Source: Phylloscopus collybita (taxonomy: Eukaryota > Chordata > Aves > Passeriformes > Phylloscopidae). From it: 64,000 nt of DNA. A model generated the notes under the pieces. That model searched no databases. It was not told the DNA's origin and saw only the letters and a program-made list of their open reading frames with translations. Where the stretch lies: assembly GCA_027886175.1 (NCBI GenBank), contig JAJNNQ010000026.1:21296001-21360000 (forward strand), written 5' to 3'. Made by a program: the position numbers and the translations under genes. Below are positions 24,488-37,100 of this stretch, piece by piece (positions within the stretch are counted from its first letter, which is position 1; every line of letters begins with the position of its first letter).

Positions 24488-27400
24488 CATTCTTCAATTA
24501 AAGTATAACTGACATGTTTCTTTCAAGATCTGGATGAATAATGTCAATTCTAACTTTAATTAGTTCAGCTTTACACATAAAGCTGAACCAGATTTCCTTG
24601 GTACATCACAAACCTAAGAAAATCTGAGGCTCTGTTTTGATATTTGGGTGTAATATCAGGCATATGTTAAAGCAGCAAGAGCATCTCCTTTCCTGCCTAA
24701 GCCATGCCCACTCATTTCTTTTCATCCAGTGCATTTCCCTCCGAGTTTATCCAGCCTCCTCATGCAGCCGCAAAACAAACCAGAGTGAGGAACTCCACCC
24801 AGCAAGGAGGGAGTGGAAGACTTGTTTGTTTTTTGGCTGCCTTGATTCCCAGCCTTGTCCCATTGCACACAGTTGCTCAGCAAAAGGGAGGAATCCTTGT
24901 GGAGACAAAAGGGTGTTCCAGCCAGCTGCACACAGCTGAGATAAGGGAAATGCTCAGGGAGGGTTTGCAGCTGCTACCACTTAAATCATGTTGACCTGCA
25001 ACCTATGAAAGTGCATTGCTTGTGCTGGTGGTTGGGTTGGCCCCAGGAAAGAGGCCCATAGTTAGAAGCAGGGTTGTGTGAAAACAGTTATTAATGCCTT
25101 AGAATTTAATTTTATGCTGTTAGAGATATAAAAACTCTTTTCAGCCCAGCTGAAATTTCAGCTACAAAGTGGATAAAGAAGATCACCTAGCAACAGCTCT
25201 ACCCATTTCAAAGCTGATACAACTGCAGTACAGAGAAGAATAGAAAATAATGAAGTAGGCTGCTTTTCAGGACAAAATGTCTTTTCGTTCTCCCTGTTCC
25301 CTCTGTGGTAATCAAACTTTACATCTGAGACAAATAATCAAAGCAGGCTTATGTTTTAAAACAGCATAACCTCGTGTACGACCAGCATTGTGTACATGCT
25401 GTTTATACTCATTTGGGCATCTTTATCTCTGTGTCGTTGTTTAATAATTTATGTTTAATAAATAATTTTTAATTCTGTTCACTACTCTTTGCTGTTGTGT
25501 AGCAACACATGCTGGCATGTTTTTCTAATTCTCCATGTTAGAGAACATGTATCGGTCAGGCCTAAATTCACCGACACTGCTAAGTCTTTCACTGAGGGTT
25601 AGAAAGCCTAGAATGTGTGACATTGTGGGTCTCTGACAAAATATCCTATTACAATAAAAATACAATATTAAAATAATTTTAGCAGATCTAACTTCCAGGA
25701 AGTAGAAGGACGTGAAGATTTTTCTCCCAAAGGGGTTTTTTGAGAAGCTGTTTCTGCAGGGCTGAGCTAGATACAGGACTTCACAAAGTGACTTTTCTGA
25801 AGAAGTGTTAACATTTTCCAGTAACAGCCTGCACTCTTCCAGAGTGTACAGATTGCAACCCCAAAACTTTAAACTACTTAGAGATCTCGGAAATTAATTT
25901 CAGGCAAGTACAGAGTAATTTTATTACCTCCTTCCCTTTCTGGAGGAACTTAATCTCTCTGAGTAATTCCCTAAAAGTCCATCTGGACAAGAACATTTTC
26001 CACACTGAGAGGACGTTTGAGTATTAGGATGATAAGGGTTTTTTTTTTTCATTGCTCTTAACCCAGTTGCAGTAGGTAAAACCAGCAGTGGAAAGACGTG
26101 GCATTGCCTCCAACTGTAGCTGTATGAACAGCAATGGACCACAGGCACTCTGTTCTCTGAGGCCAAGTCTATTCCATCATGTCCATCATAAAATGTCATT
26201 GTTCCGTGAAGCCTAAAGTGGTGAGAATGTGAAAGGAGCAGAGGAAGTTACGGACATACTCCAAACAAAAAACCAATTTTTTCCCTTTCTCTAGGGAATG
26301 CTTGGATGACAAGAATTTACAACCTATTCAACATCATTATTTAAAATGACATTTACTGGTTTATTCTTAAAGTTCTCTAAATCAGTGGTGCTACAGATGT
26401 AGGATACGCCTCCCTCTCCCTACTTTGGAGTGAGGCTTTTCTGGGAAAGAGTAGCATATGTTCCTGTACAGCTTGTTCCACAATGCATACCAACAGAAAG
26501 CGAAACTAACCTCACAAGAGGAACGTTTGAGCATCTGATTATATGTATAACCATACATTGCATTACCATAACTTAATTTGTATAGAATACATACACTCAG
26601 ATGTGATTTTTAAAAAGCCTGTGGGGCTGTCAGGCTGATCCCTCTGCTTTAGTCTGTATTCCCTTCCTTTGCCTTTGGCCAGTTTCTTGGGGTATTTTCA
26701 GGACTTAAAGCATCTCAAAAGAGAGACTGTGGTCTTTATTTACTTTTGTACAGTATGTTACACGTATTTTGTATAATAAGGTCTTATAAATAAAATCAGG
26801 TCTGTATGTATTTTCTCAGGTACTTTATTATAGCTCCTACATGTATTATTCTTCACAGGCTATATATTCACATAGAGGATCATAGCATACATATCTGTAG
26901 GCGCAAAATTGTGATGCAGAAAGTCTGAGAGAGTGCCTATGGGTAATAATCTTTTCTTTATGTGACTGATCACATGAGAAAGATTTCTGCCAGTATAGTA
27001 ACCCAGATCTTAATCTTCATGCACGCAGGTTTATAGGCTGCAACACTGCCAGTCTTTGCTATTTCAGGCTGTAGAGAAGTAGTAACTCTCTAACAGCTAT
27101 TTCTGCCCCAGTCTGCCTCCTGTACTAACCAGGACCTCAGTTACTCCATCAGTTTTAACCACAGCGTCCAGTCAGGGCAAGCTTTTTACTGCATATTCAG
27201 GCAGTAGAGAAACTAGAAAGTGTAGCATCAGAACACTGCTCTACTTTATGGAATCCAGTCACTCCCGAGCCCAGCTCCAAAGACTATGAGTCATACTTTC
27301 CACTTAATTAAATTAGATGAGTTTCTCATATATCATGTCATACTTTGCCCTACTGCTAGTCATTTCCCATCGTGACATTTTAATTGTTTGATTACTTCAT

Positions 27401-29221
27401 CCATACTCGAAGCACACTACTATCATATGATTCATTTTATGCAGTAGAAGATACACTCTTCAATGTTACATGTGGATATTTTTTACAGTGTGGATTTCCA
27501 TTGAAAAATCATCTCTCAGAGCTGATGCAAGTAAGGCCTCAGTTGCCTAGGTCAAACTGTAAGAACACTAGGGAGACCAGTGTTAGTCTTCCAGGAATGA
27601 CAGGCATCTTGTTTATAAGCTTGCTGTCCAGCTTCTTATCTCTGATACATCAAACAACACCATCATTTCAGCTGTAGAGGATCAATAGAAAAGCATCTTG
27701 TTTTTCAGGCCTGCAAATCAGTGCTTGAAATCACAGCTGTTGTCTCTCTTCAAGCACACCAACCCTCTGGATAGACACCTTCTTCCCGGATAGGTCTGCT
27801 GAGTAAATCACCTACTAAGTAAATCATCTGCCATGCCTGCATGTCTTGGTCTAAGACTGGTGATGTCTCCCCCCGCAGTGTGAGATTTACTCGTCATCTG
27901 TGCAGCGCATACATGTTTGGTGGTGTAGACTGATGACTTATGGTGATTACCCCAAGCATGATACCCAGTCCAGGGACCTGGATTTAAAGCAGCTCTGTCC
28001 CAAGCTCACTTTTTGGTCCCTGCCCACACAGAGATTCACTGCACTGATTGAACTAACACTGTGATACCTTAGAGGCTTGAGCTGAAAGGAAACTTCAAGA
28101 TTTAAATAGACTTGAAAGGAGGCTGTATATATAGCATCCATTAGTCTGTTAATTTTATTACTCTTAGAAAAAGGAGGGTGTAGTCTATATTCTACTGAAT
28201 GTCTGGGTTGTCTTCTATTTGAGGTTTTGTTAAGAACTGTATCATAACCTCGCACTAGGGAATGATTCCAAGAGTTGGTTTTGCTATTTGATGCTGTTCC
28301 CTATTTACTTTGGACAGGAAAAGTAACCGTACTTAATCATTCCATCTCTGTGTGGCTGTGGTGCCCCCTAACGTCACAAAAACTAGACACTGGTAATTCT
28401 GTTGCTGACTTTCAAAGCTCTCTGTAGAAACAACACTGTAAATGACATTTTATTTTCTCAAATATATTGTGGCACTCAAAACTTTGTTTCAACATCCCTT
28501 TTTCGTATTGTATACATGTAAGGAATAAAATCACTTTCTTTTTAAATCTTACTTTCATTTTCAAACCTGAAAACATAATTTGTCTCAGAAGTTAGGTTCT
28601 TAAATATTTGTTGACACCAAATAGGAATCAATTTAAAATGTTGTATTCCTAGAATTTTCTTTTGATTTTAAAAGTCAGTGCATACTCATAAATTTTTAAA
28701 TGTAGAAGCCTACATATATATTAGAGAACATAATGATAAGCAACCATAATATTAACTTTCACTGAAATCTAAAACTATGCTTTAATTTTACTATTTTTAG
28801 TTTACTTTTTTTTTTCTTATGATACCATTAGAATGTAAGTACTATTGGAATGAAATAAACTACAGTAACAAAATTAAAATATTTATTCACCAGTACCAGT
28901 ACTCCCCACAGAAGATTAATGCACATTGAAATCAGTCATAAAGGAACACTGTATTCCTAAGTCAGTTTGCCATGAACATTAAAACCAATAAGCATGGAAT
29001 AAATCAATTGAACCAGTAAATATAACCCACATTTTTCTATGTTCCATGTACTTAACGAGCTTATTGCATCAAGTCTTTTTTCAAGTGAACACCTACACAG
29101 CAAAGTGGAAAAATAATATTATATGAATCATGTTTGCATACAGTTAGCTCCTTTCACAATTACTTTCCCTTACCTAAATCCTTTTGCAATCTCAGTTTAG
29201 CAAATAATCTGTTTGTTTGGG

Positions 29222-29255
<34 letters not shown>

Positions 29256-30362
29256 GATGTATTTTCTAGATAGAGTCAGAAATGTCTGTTTCATAGAGCA
29301 TCCCAAGGGATGTTTTTTGTATTACGTTCATTATTACTATATGAACACATGGAAAATAATGCTATACTGAAGCAGAACAGTAATAAGGTCATTGACTTGT
29401 ATCACTATAGAAGAGGGCAACACCATGTGTTCTGTCATGAGAAGTACCTCATTTATTCATGTTCTGTAGAACTGGTAACTTATATTAATATTATAAATAG
29501 TTACATAATTTATGACATTAAAAGTGTAAAATTATTCATCAGCAACAATTTGGGTAAATGTTCAGTATGTAATTAGGAAAAAGAGTTAAAATCTGTGTGT
29601 GTGCAGCTCCTATGTGGTATTTTTTTACGGTTTAAAGTCAAGGAAGAACAAAAACTCAGCTCCCCATTACCTAAACCAACATGGCTGAGCTGAAACCAAA
29701 GCAGTGATATCCATGGCACAGAGGATGTCCTGCATCCTGGGAAAATGACTTCTTAATTGTAGTGTCTGCTGTGCCAGGAAAAAGATTAAAATTGGTGACC
29801 AGAAACCAGAGTTAAGTGTACAAGCATATAAGTACCTCTAAGAAAAAAGAAAATTGATGTACAGTAAAGAGGAATGTTACATCATAGACTATTAACACCT
29901 TGCAGCTGTTTTCTCAAAGCAATCCTTGAAACGACCACTACAGCCACCCTGACAGTCCTTGCTCAGACACAGCCACACCAGCTTTGGAAAGTTACAGAAA
30001 GCCATGAGGAACTTGGATTCCTCTGCTGTACACCAGAAGAGTCAGATTAGCTGTTGGTATAAGGGCAAGCAGGACATGACTGTTCACAAAGAGTGTCTGA
30101 TGTCACATGCAAACATCAGATGTCTGTGTAAATAGTTCAAAGTGTCTAACATGGCGAAGTCCATATATATGCATGTAACACATAACATCAGCTGTAAACA
30201 ATTACTTGCCTTCTGCATTGCTAAATAAAATGTACCCTTCCATTTTAACTATTATATATATATATGAAACATGATATTTCTGATTTGCACTTAAATAAGT
30301 GCGTAAGGTATGCACTTATTTAAAAGCATATCAGAATCTTAAATCTAGGCAATGAGAATAGA
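24488..30362. other. Intergenic, no gene recognised
   Basis: AT-rich, without a recognised gene. It contains a T29 homopolymer at 29223-29251 and a (TA)n run near 30253-30264. A hairpin with 10-bp arms (AAATAAGTGC and its complement) lies at 30293-30321, just downstream of the candidate minus-strand exon. Confidence 0.5.
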
Positions 30363-30592
30363 TTACTGCTCATTCATGGTATCTTTTTGTACTAATCTTC
30401 CCCTCTTCAAATCGTTTCGTTCCTGATTTTGCCGTACTGCTGACCACGTTGCTCCCAATTTACTGAAATCAGATACTGAGTATCTTGCTGTTGCTCTTTG
30501 CTTCTCACGCTGAACATGCCTTGTACTCGGTGCACTTTCTTTTCTGGCTGGTCTTCGGCACCACCTGGTGTCTGACTTGTTGCTTGCTCGTT
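30363..30592 (-). other. Candidate terminal exon of an unidentified gene
   Basis: On the minus strand a strong 3' splice site (GCTGATTTTCCTTTACAG, ending at 30593) is followed by open reading. Two frames are plausible. The longer runs 75 codons from 30590 to a TAA at 30363-30365, and is Arg/Gln/Ser-rich with RYSVSDFSKLGATWSAVRQ and ending KDTMNEQ. The other runs about 63 codons to a TGA near 30402 and ends GKIRNETI. I recognise neither. The patch is richer in GC and CpG than its flanks, as coding exons are. No matching upstream exon was identified before the LTR at 31187. It could also be a lncRNA exon, a pseudogene exon or chance. Confidence 0.35.
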
Positions 30593-30593
30593 C

Positions 30594-31186
30594 TGTAAAG
30601 GAAAATCAGCACCTTATTTCAAACAGCATGAAGTAACATTATAATGGAAGTACATTTAGCAGTTAGGGAAAATAATATGACTAGTCTTTTGCTGTAGCAA
30701 GACCTTCAATTTTAGCTAGAATGAGAAGATTAATATCTGATGATGATAGCCTTAGAAGACAAAATTCAGAAACTTCCAACATACTATGAGAACCTAATGA
30801 TTCAGCTATGCAAATTACTTAACTGAATACCTCAATTACTATGAGAGGATATTCTAGGGAAGAATTAAACTAGGTCTAATAAAATCCAGTTATAAAACAC
30901 AGGAGGAAAATGTGTAATGAAGTTTGTAATAAAGTCTAGACAGATGAAATTATTTTCATTGTTTTAATGTATTTACAGAACCAAAGGGCTTCCTGTTATA
31001 TTTGTACACACAACTCTGGTTAGTTCTGAAAGCTGTGGCATCTACTGACATGCAAAGGCAGCCCATCTGGCTTATGGCAAAACAGGAAGTACAGACAGAA
31101 CAGTACTGAAATGTAAGTAACTGCAAAATTAGGTACAAAAATAATCTATTGCTGTCTTTTCCTAATGCTTCACTGAAGCCAACTCT
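30594..31186. other. Intergenic, nothing recognised
   Basis: AT-rich DNA between the candidate minus-strand exon and an LTR. No gene or clear repeat recognised. Confidence 0.5.
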
Positions 31187-31718
31187 AGTGGTTTTGGCTG
31201 AGATAGTTAATTTTCATAGAAGTAGCTTTTAGGGTGCTGCATTTTGCATTTCTGACCAAAACAGTACTGGGAACACTGGGATGTTTTAGCTAATGCTGAA
31301 TAGGTCTTACACAGCATCAGGACCTTTTCTGCTTCTCATGGTGCTCTGACAGTGAGTAGGCTGGGGGTGCACAGGAGTTTGTCAGGGGACGCAGCTGGAA
31401 CAGGTACAGCTGACCAAAGGGATATCCCAGACCATATGATAATGTTCTCAGCAATAAAAAAATAGGAGAAGGGGGCGACATTTGGAGTTATGGTGTTTTT
31501 CTTCCCAAGTGACCGTTGTGAATGATGAAGCTCAGCTTTTCTGGAAATGGCTAAAGACATGCCTGCCAATGGGAAATAGTAAATCAATTCCTTATATTTA
31601 TTTCAACCCCTGATCTTTCTCACTTCTACCCATCTGATTCTCTACCCCATTCTGCTACAGGCTGGAGACAGTAAGTGGCTGTGTGGGTCTAGTTGCTACA
31701 GGAGTTAAATCAGGAAAC
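31187..31718 (+). mobile_element. ERVL-type solo LTR, plus orientation
   Basis: The start 'ggttttggctgagatagtta' and internal segments 'ggctgggggtgcacaggagt', 'ccaaagggatatcccagacc' and 'catatgataatg' follow the avian ERVL-type LTR. The end 'gagttaaatcaggaaaca' corresponds to the family's '..ggttaaaccaca' terminus. No internal retroviral sequence follows, so it is a solo LTR, fairly diverged. Family assignment is from memory of the consensus pattern. Confidence 0.7.
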
Positions 31719-32395
31719 ACTTTAGATATTCCTTTCACATTGACAAACATGTCAGGGCTACAATCCTTCAACTGCGTCCATGTAACAGACCTCTTAAGGC
31801 TCAGGGAGAATTTTCACTGGAATTCTATATGGAAACAAAGTTTTTGTTTCTCTCTGCATGCCATCTTTCTGGGTGCGCTTTTTCACACACACACACATAC
31901 ACACAAAAAAACCCCAAAACAACAAACCATAAGAAAACCCACCCCAAAATTAAACAACATAAATAAACCCCCAACCCCCCAAACAACAACAACAACAACA
32001 CCCAAAAACCAAACAGAAGGCCCAGGACAGAGGTATCTCTGCTACACTCGCAAGCCTGTTACATTGTGATTAGAATAAGCTGCACTACTAGAAGGATCCA
32101 CCTATTGCCACATCCACTTCTGGCTGTAAGGGAACATCTGGCAAAAAGTAAAAGCTATCCAAGCCTCCAGCTATTATCAGCTCAGGCCATTTCCCAAACC
32201 TGATACAGCTTGCTACTTCAGTAGCCATGGATTACATTCTCTTTGAAGCACCTGCTCAGTCTTCCCTGGGGCTTGTGTAAACTGCATTTGCAGCAGTCTT
32301 TGCCGACTGCTCCTGTGGCTGGACATGTGATCCCCCCAGCCGCTTCCAGCTGAGGTCCTGTTACTTTCCTGTAGTGGCTTGAAGGTGCTTACTCA
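31719..32395. repeat. A/C-rich simple repeat and unassigned DNA
   Basis: The part at 31884-32016 is almost pure A and C: a (CA)n run followed by A/C-rich sequence and an (AAC)n run. The flanks to the next CR1 show no gene. Confidence 0.75.
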
Positions 32396-32836
32396 GAATC
32401 AGAATCAATTAGGTTGTAAAAGTCCTCGGAGACCAAGCCCAACCCATGACCAAACACCACCAGTTCAATCCGAGCATGGCAATGAGTGCCACATCCACTC
32501 TTCCCTTAAAGACGCCCAGGGACGGTGACTTCGCCAGCTCCCTGGGTAGCCCATTCCAATGCCTAATCATCCTTGTGAAGAAATCCCTTCTAATGTCCAG
32601 CCTAAACCTCCCCTGGTGCAGGTTGTGACTCTGTTCTCTTGTTCTATTGCTGGTTGCCTGAGAGAAGAGGCCGAACCCCAGCTGGCTGCAGCCTCCTCTC
32701 AGCCAGTTGTAGGGAGCGATAGGGTTCCCCTTGAGCCTCCTTTTCTCCAGGCTAAACACCCTCAGCTCCCTCAGGCGCTTCTTAACAGAACCTGTGCTCT
32801 AGCCCCTTCTCCAGCTTTGTGGGCCTCCTCAGGACA
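32396..32836 (-). mobile_element. CR1 LINE, antisense, 5'-truncated
   Basis: This is the reverse complement of a CR1 3' region. The minus strand retains part of the ORF2 C-terminus, with recognisable LHQGRFRLDIRRDFFTRMI and RHWNGLPREL followed by SPSLGVFKGRVDVAL. The 3' end (near 32396) carries 'caatcagaatcagaatc'-type sequence close to the family's terminal repeat. The insertion ends about 300 bp upstream of the RNGTT start codon, adjoining its CpG island. Confidence 0.85.
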
Positions 32837-33024
32837 AAGAGGAGGAGCCTGTAGCAGTTCGTGACCACCTCCCTTCCCAGCCCACCCCGCTCCCCAGGCT
32901 GAGGAGCCCTAGTTCACGCTGCCCTCTTCCCGGCCGGGCGCCACCCCTGCTCCCGGAGCCCCGGAAGCGGAAGCGGCTCCCGGCGCTCTGTGTGCGGCGG
33001 CGGCCGAGGCGGAGCCGGGTGTGA

Positions 33025-33054
33025 ATGGAGGCGCCGCGGGCGAGGGGCCGCTGA
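33025..33054 (+). other. Short upstream ORF in RNGTT leader
   Basis: An ATG at 33025 opens nine codons (MEAPRARGR) and stops with TGA at 33052-33054, 79 nt before the RNGTT start. Its context is weak (T at -3, G at +4). It would matter only if transcription starts upstream of it, which the ETS sites make plausible. Confidence 0.45.
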
Positions 33055-33133
33055 GCGCCCCGGGGCCGCCCCGCACCCCGCGCCCCCTCCCTGCCTCCCT
33101 CCCCTTCCCCTCCGGGGCCGCCTGGGCCCCGCC

Positions 33134-33197
33134 ATGTCCTACAACAAGATCCCGCCGCGCTGGCTCCACTGCCCCAGGAGGGGACAGCCCGTGGCAG
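33134..33197 (+). CDS. RNGTT: RNGTT exon 1, mRNA capping enzyme (partial gene)
   Basis: Start of the bifunctional nuclear mRNA capping enzyme, which removes the gamma phosphate from nascent pre-mRNA and then adds GMP while bound to RNA polymerase II. Exon 1 encodes MSYNKIPPRWLHCPRRGQPVA plus one base of the next codon. This is nearly identical to the human N-terminus. The ATG has G at -3, and the donor is GTGGCAG|GTGAGC. Eight coding exons fall inside the window (residues 1-301). They cover the triphosphatase domain (about 1-200), the acidic/serine linker and the beginning of the guanylyltransferase domain. Exon phases are internally consistent across all junctions with no frameshift or stop, so the gene looks intact. 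About half of the protein (roughly 600 residues in human) lies beyond the right edge. It is transcribed divergently from PNRC1, as in human 6q15. Confidence 0.97.
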
Positions 33198-33710
33198 GTG
33201 AGCGCCCGGCCCAGTCCGGCCCTGCCCGGCCGCGGGGCGGCAGCGGGCGCGGCTCCCCTCCCTGCGGCGCTCCGCTGCCCGCCGGCCCCGCTCCTCTTTA
33301 TCGCCGGGGGCCGCCGCGGTCTCTCGCCCTCTGTCCCGGCCGGAGCTCTTTGTCCTGGGGCTACGGCTGTGCGGCGTTCCCCCCCTAGCTCCTGGCCGGT
33401 GTTTGTCCCGCACCTGACTCCCGCTGGGCGGCTGTTCTCCTTAAAGCCCGGCCCGCAGCAGCGCTTTGCCTTCAGCGCCGGGCTCGCCCTCCCCCTTTCG
33501 GCCTGTGCCCCCCTCTGACACGGACTCGCCCCGGCCTCACCCACATGTCCAGGGGTACAGGCCCTCTCCTGCCCCTCGGAGCCTTAATGCTGGACTCTCG
33601 CCTCGCACTAGTTCAGTTTCGGGCTAAAACTTTTCTTGTCTGTCACATCTGATGAGAGAGGCGACAGCCAGGCATGCAGAAGGTGCCATGCTGGAGCTAC
33701 TAAGTTGATC

Positions 33711-34125
33711 AGAGGCTTGAAGCATTTTTCTTAGAAGGAAAAACTAAGAGAGCTGAGCTTGTTCAGCCTCTAGAAGAGATGACTGAGAGGTGATCTCATT
33801 CATGTGTATAAATATCTAAAGCGGGGGTGTCAGGAAGATGGATCCGGACTCTTCTCAGTGGCACTGAGCAATAGGACTAGAGGCAATGGGTAGAAATTGA
33901 TGGACAAGAAGTTCTATCTGAACATGAGGAAGAACATCTTTACTGTGCAGGTGACAGAACTGGAACAGATTGCCCTAAGAGATTGTTGAGTCTCCCTTAC
34001 TGGAGATATTCAAGAGCCATCTGGATGCAGTCCTGTGCAATGTGCTGTAGGATGACTCTTCTTGAGCAGGGAGGTTGGACCAGATGATCTTCTGTGGTCT
34101 CCTCCACCCTGACCAATTCTGTGAT
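33711..34125 (+). mobile_element. CR1 LINE 3' end, sense to RNGTT
   Basis: Diverged CR1 tail. Recognisable segments are 'gagcttgttcagcctctaga', 'gatggatccggactcttctc', 'tctgaacatgaggaagaaca', 'gagatattcaagagccatct' and 'gaggttggaccagatgatct', ending 'ccaattctgtgata'. It is 5'-truncated and non-coding. Confidence 0.88.
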
Positions 34126-37100
34126 ACCAGTCCTCTGGGCAACCTCTTCCATGTTTGGTTCTTTTTCCTGAATGCACTGAAGTCTTATGTGTGTCAATTT
34201 GTTGCTCTGCCGACTGACAGTGCCCTTCCAGTCACCAATGTGTTCCTGAGTTCTTTAGCTGGAAAATGAGTTAAAGTGTTGTATCCCAGTGTTAGACTTG
34301 CATTTCAGGGTGTGTCAGTGGTTGCTGTCTTCTTGGATATTCTTGCCCACAACGCACTGTCTCGGTTGTTACTTGGTATCTAGTCTTCTGGCATATAGTG
34401 GCAGTGAATTCAGTATCATCTAGACACATGATTTTGATTGTGTGTTAACTATCATACTGACTTCAGGTGAATGTTTCCTTTGCTGCCCGGTATGAGATAA
34501 AGTAAACAAACATCTCTCTTTTCAGTTTTTTCAAGCTCTTCTTTTCTTTATAATGCAAGCAATTCCAACCCCCAGTTGTTGTTGTTGTTGTTTTTTTTTT
34601 TTCCTCCAATGTTTTCTAGTTTTCACACCTTTCATATCCCTCTCTGTGATGATGTAAAGGTATGTTTTCAAAACACAGTATGTGCTACTCAGTGTGTTAT
34701 TTAAACTGGCACTGTGCCATGATTTGCTTAATAGTTACAACTCCTGTGTTTTCTGTCCCGCATTTCCACATCATCTTACATTTTTTGATGGCAGTTGGTT
34801 GTGGAATGGAAGACACTGATGACTATATTTAGAACCTGGTGAGACATCTCAGTTGGTTTAATCCTCAGTAATCATCAACATGCATTATTTGGCATTTATC
34901 AGTATTTAACATTGGTTGTTCATTTTGTGGGTTACTGGTTTCCCTCATGTTCCTTATAGTTCTCTGAACTTGGCTCAGTTAAATAACAGTGTTGGATTGC
35001 TTGTGTCCATTATCTCTTTCTCTTGATCATGGCTGCATGCATTACTTTGTGTTTAATGAGAGAGGTTTGATAGCCTAAGCCTTTGACCGTGACAAAACCA
35101 GACTAATGATTCTTTATTCTGTGTTTTTCTTCTCAGCAAGTTCTTGATCTCTGTTAGTTGTGGCTTTTGTTTGTCTGTCTTTGAGCCATGGTTTCTCAGA
35201 AATAGCAACCTAGAGTAAGCCTGAATGAGGGTCATCAGTGTGTCATCTGCTGTGCCATCACTGCTTGTGTGTTTGTTTATTCAGGAACTGCAAGGTAATT
35301 CTTTTCCATTCCATGCGATCGTGCACAGGATGTTAACACACAGTAAAAAAACTGGAAGTGCTCTGCTCATTTCTTTGGGTGCTTTATCAGGATGTGGTCT
35401 CATTCACCTGATTTTTAATTTTTTAATGTGAACAGCTGAGCAGAAGTAATGGTATGCCGTTGGTCTTCCCTTTTTTGCCATTTTACATTCAAGGACATCT
35501 AGCAGTTTTATGGGAGATAGTTTTTAGAGTTTAATTGATATTGGTACTATCTCCCAGATATGTTACATTCTAGTTTAATTAATGTTTAAATCAGATTTCT
35601 AAGCACCTGTATGCAACTTTGTTTCCATCTGATAGTGTATTAGTAATAGTGTTGCTAAGCAAGGTTTGTATGGCTTCTGTGGACTCATTCATTGAGTGCT
35701 TGATCATGATGCTCTTGTCTCATGGTTGTGCCATCTAGAATTTCTAGATGACCTCAATACAAGTCATACTAATGAGGCTTGGAACTCTGCCGTTGGTGAA
35801 ATTGGGTTCATTCAGGTTAACAGGGCTCTTCATCCTGGACAAGGTGAATTCATCTACATCTCCCATTATTTTCCGGTTCACTTCTTTAAATATTGGTCAT
35901 TTTTTGCCACTTTCTGGTTTTATGGTACAACAGTTCCTCAGAACTGCACATTTTCACACTTATTGCATTGAAGTAGAACTTCAGTCATTTCTATGAAAAG
36001 AGCTTTCTCTGAATGCTTCGATCTGAAGTGATCAGGTTGCTTCAGCCTTACTGTCTTGGCATCATCATCTCAGCAGGTACCTGCTTCTCATGACCACTGA
36101 AAACCCATTCTCTTGGCAATTTTGCCATGGAAAGTGCTAGCAGGATATGGAAGAAAAGACATGAGGAGTGTCTTAGCAGTGTTTTCCAGCCTCCTTCTAT
36201 TGATGTGTGTTAGTTAGTCCTGTTCTAGACACATAAGTACTGTGCAGAACTGTGGGCTATTACAGAAAACATCCATATTGCGTATGAGAAAGCATCTTAA
36301 ATAAGAGTAATGCTTCTGATTCAAGAAGTTTCTGACCTAGAGCTTCTTGTAGTTGGGAAGAATAATCTGATGATGGATTGTCATTGTCACTGTTCATAAT
36401 TGTCTGTTATTGGCCTGTGTTGGGGAAGACATACTATGTGAAATGGGTGCTTTGATCCAGCATAGTTTTCTTGACTCACAAAACTGTTACTTTTTAGAGA
36501 TATTGGTTTCATTTTAATTGTGGATTTTACCGTTTTATTCCCTTAAGCACTTTACCTAGTCTAGCCTTCCTAATCAATGCTCAATCTAACTATACCATGG
36601 TCATACATAATTTTATATGTCATGTTTTGAGTTGATAGCTTAATGTCACAGAAAATCAGGCTAAATGAAGAGTATTTTTTCACTGGTATGCTCTGGAATG
36701 TTAGATTTGAGGACAAAAAATGTGACCGAACATGTACATGTAGAAAATGTGATCTTACATTGTTCACTTCAATTTCCCTCAGATTTATCCACTTGATGTC
36801 TGTGCTCTCATATACTAAGCTCTTATTTTTAGAATTTTTACCTATTTTTCAGCCTAAAGAAATACCGTCTGTTAGACAGGTAACTAATTTGGAAAATGGT
36901 TTTTAAGAGCCGCTTCCCAAAACTCTTTGACAAATTTGAACTTAATTGTAGATAAGTAGGTAATCATCAGTTGTCAGGTTCCAGTAACATTTTGAAGTTA
37001 ATTTGGAAATTCTATTGAGGAGTTACAATTAGTGTCATAATGTAGTTTAGGTACTCGAATGACTTGGGATGTTTTGATATCCATGTAAAGTATCATTTGG

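Larger units (their letters stand above)
32880..33600 (+). promoter_or_regulatory. RNGTT: RNGTT CpG-island promoter
   Basis: GC-rich, CpG-dense block containing the RNGTT start codon. Two overlapping ETS/GABP-type sites (CCGGAAG at 32961 and CGGAAG at 32968) lie about 165 bp upstream of the ATG, and GC boxes are frequent. There is no TATA box. The island is bounded by a CR1 on each side. Confidence 0.75.

Noticed and set aside
32829..33544. Large open frames on both strands around RNGTT exon 1
   Set aside because: Products of the CpG island's composition; low-complexity Gly/Arg/Pro/Ala peptides. Exon 1 of RNGTT explains the locus.
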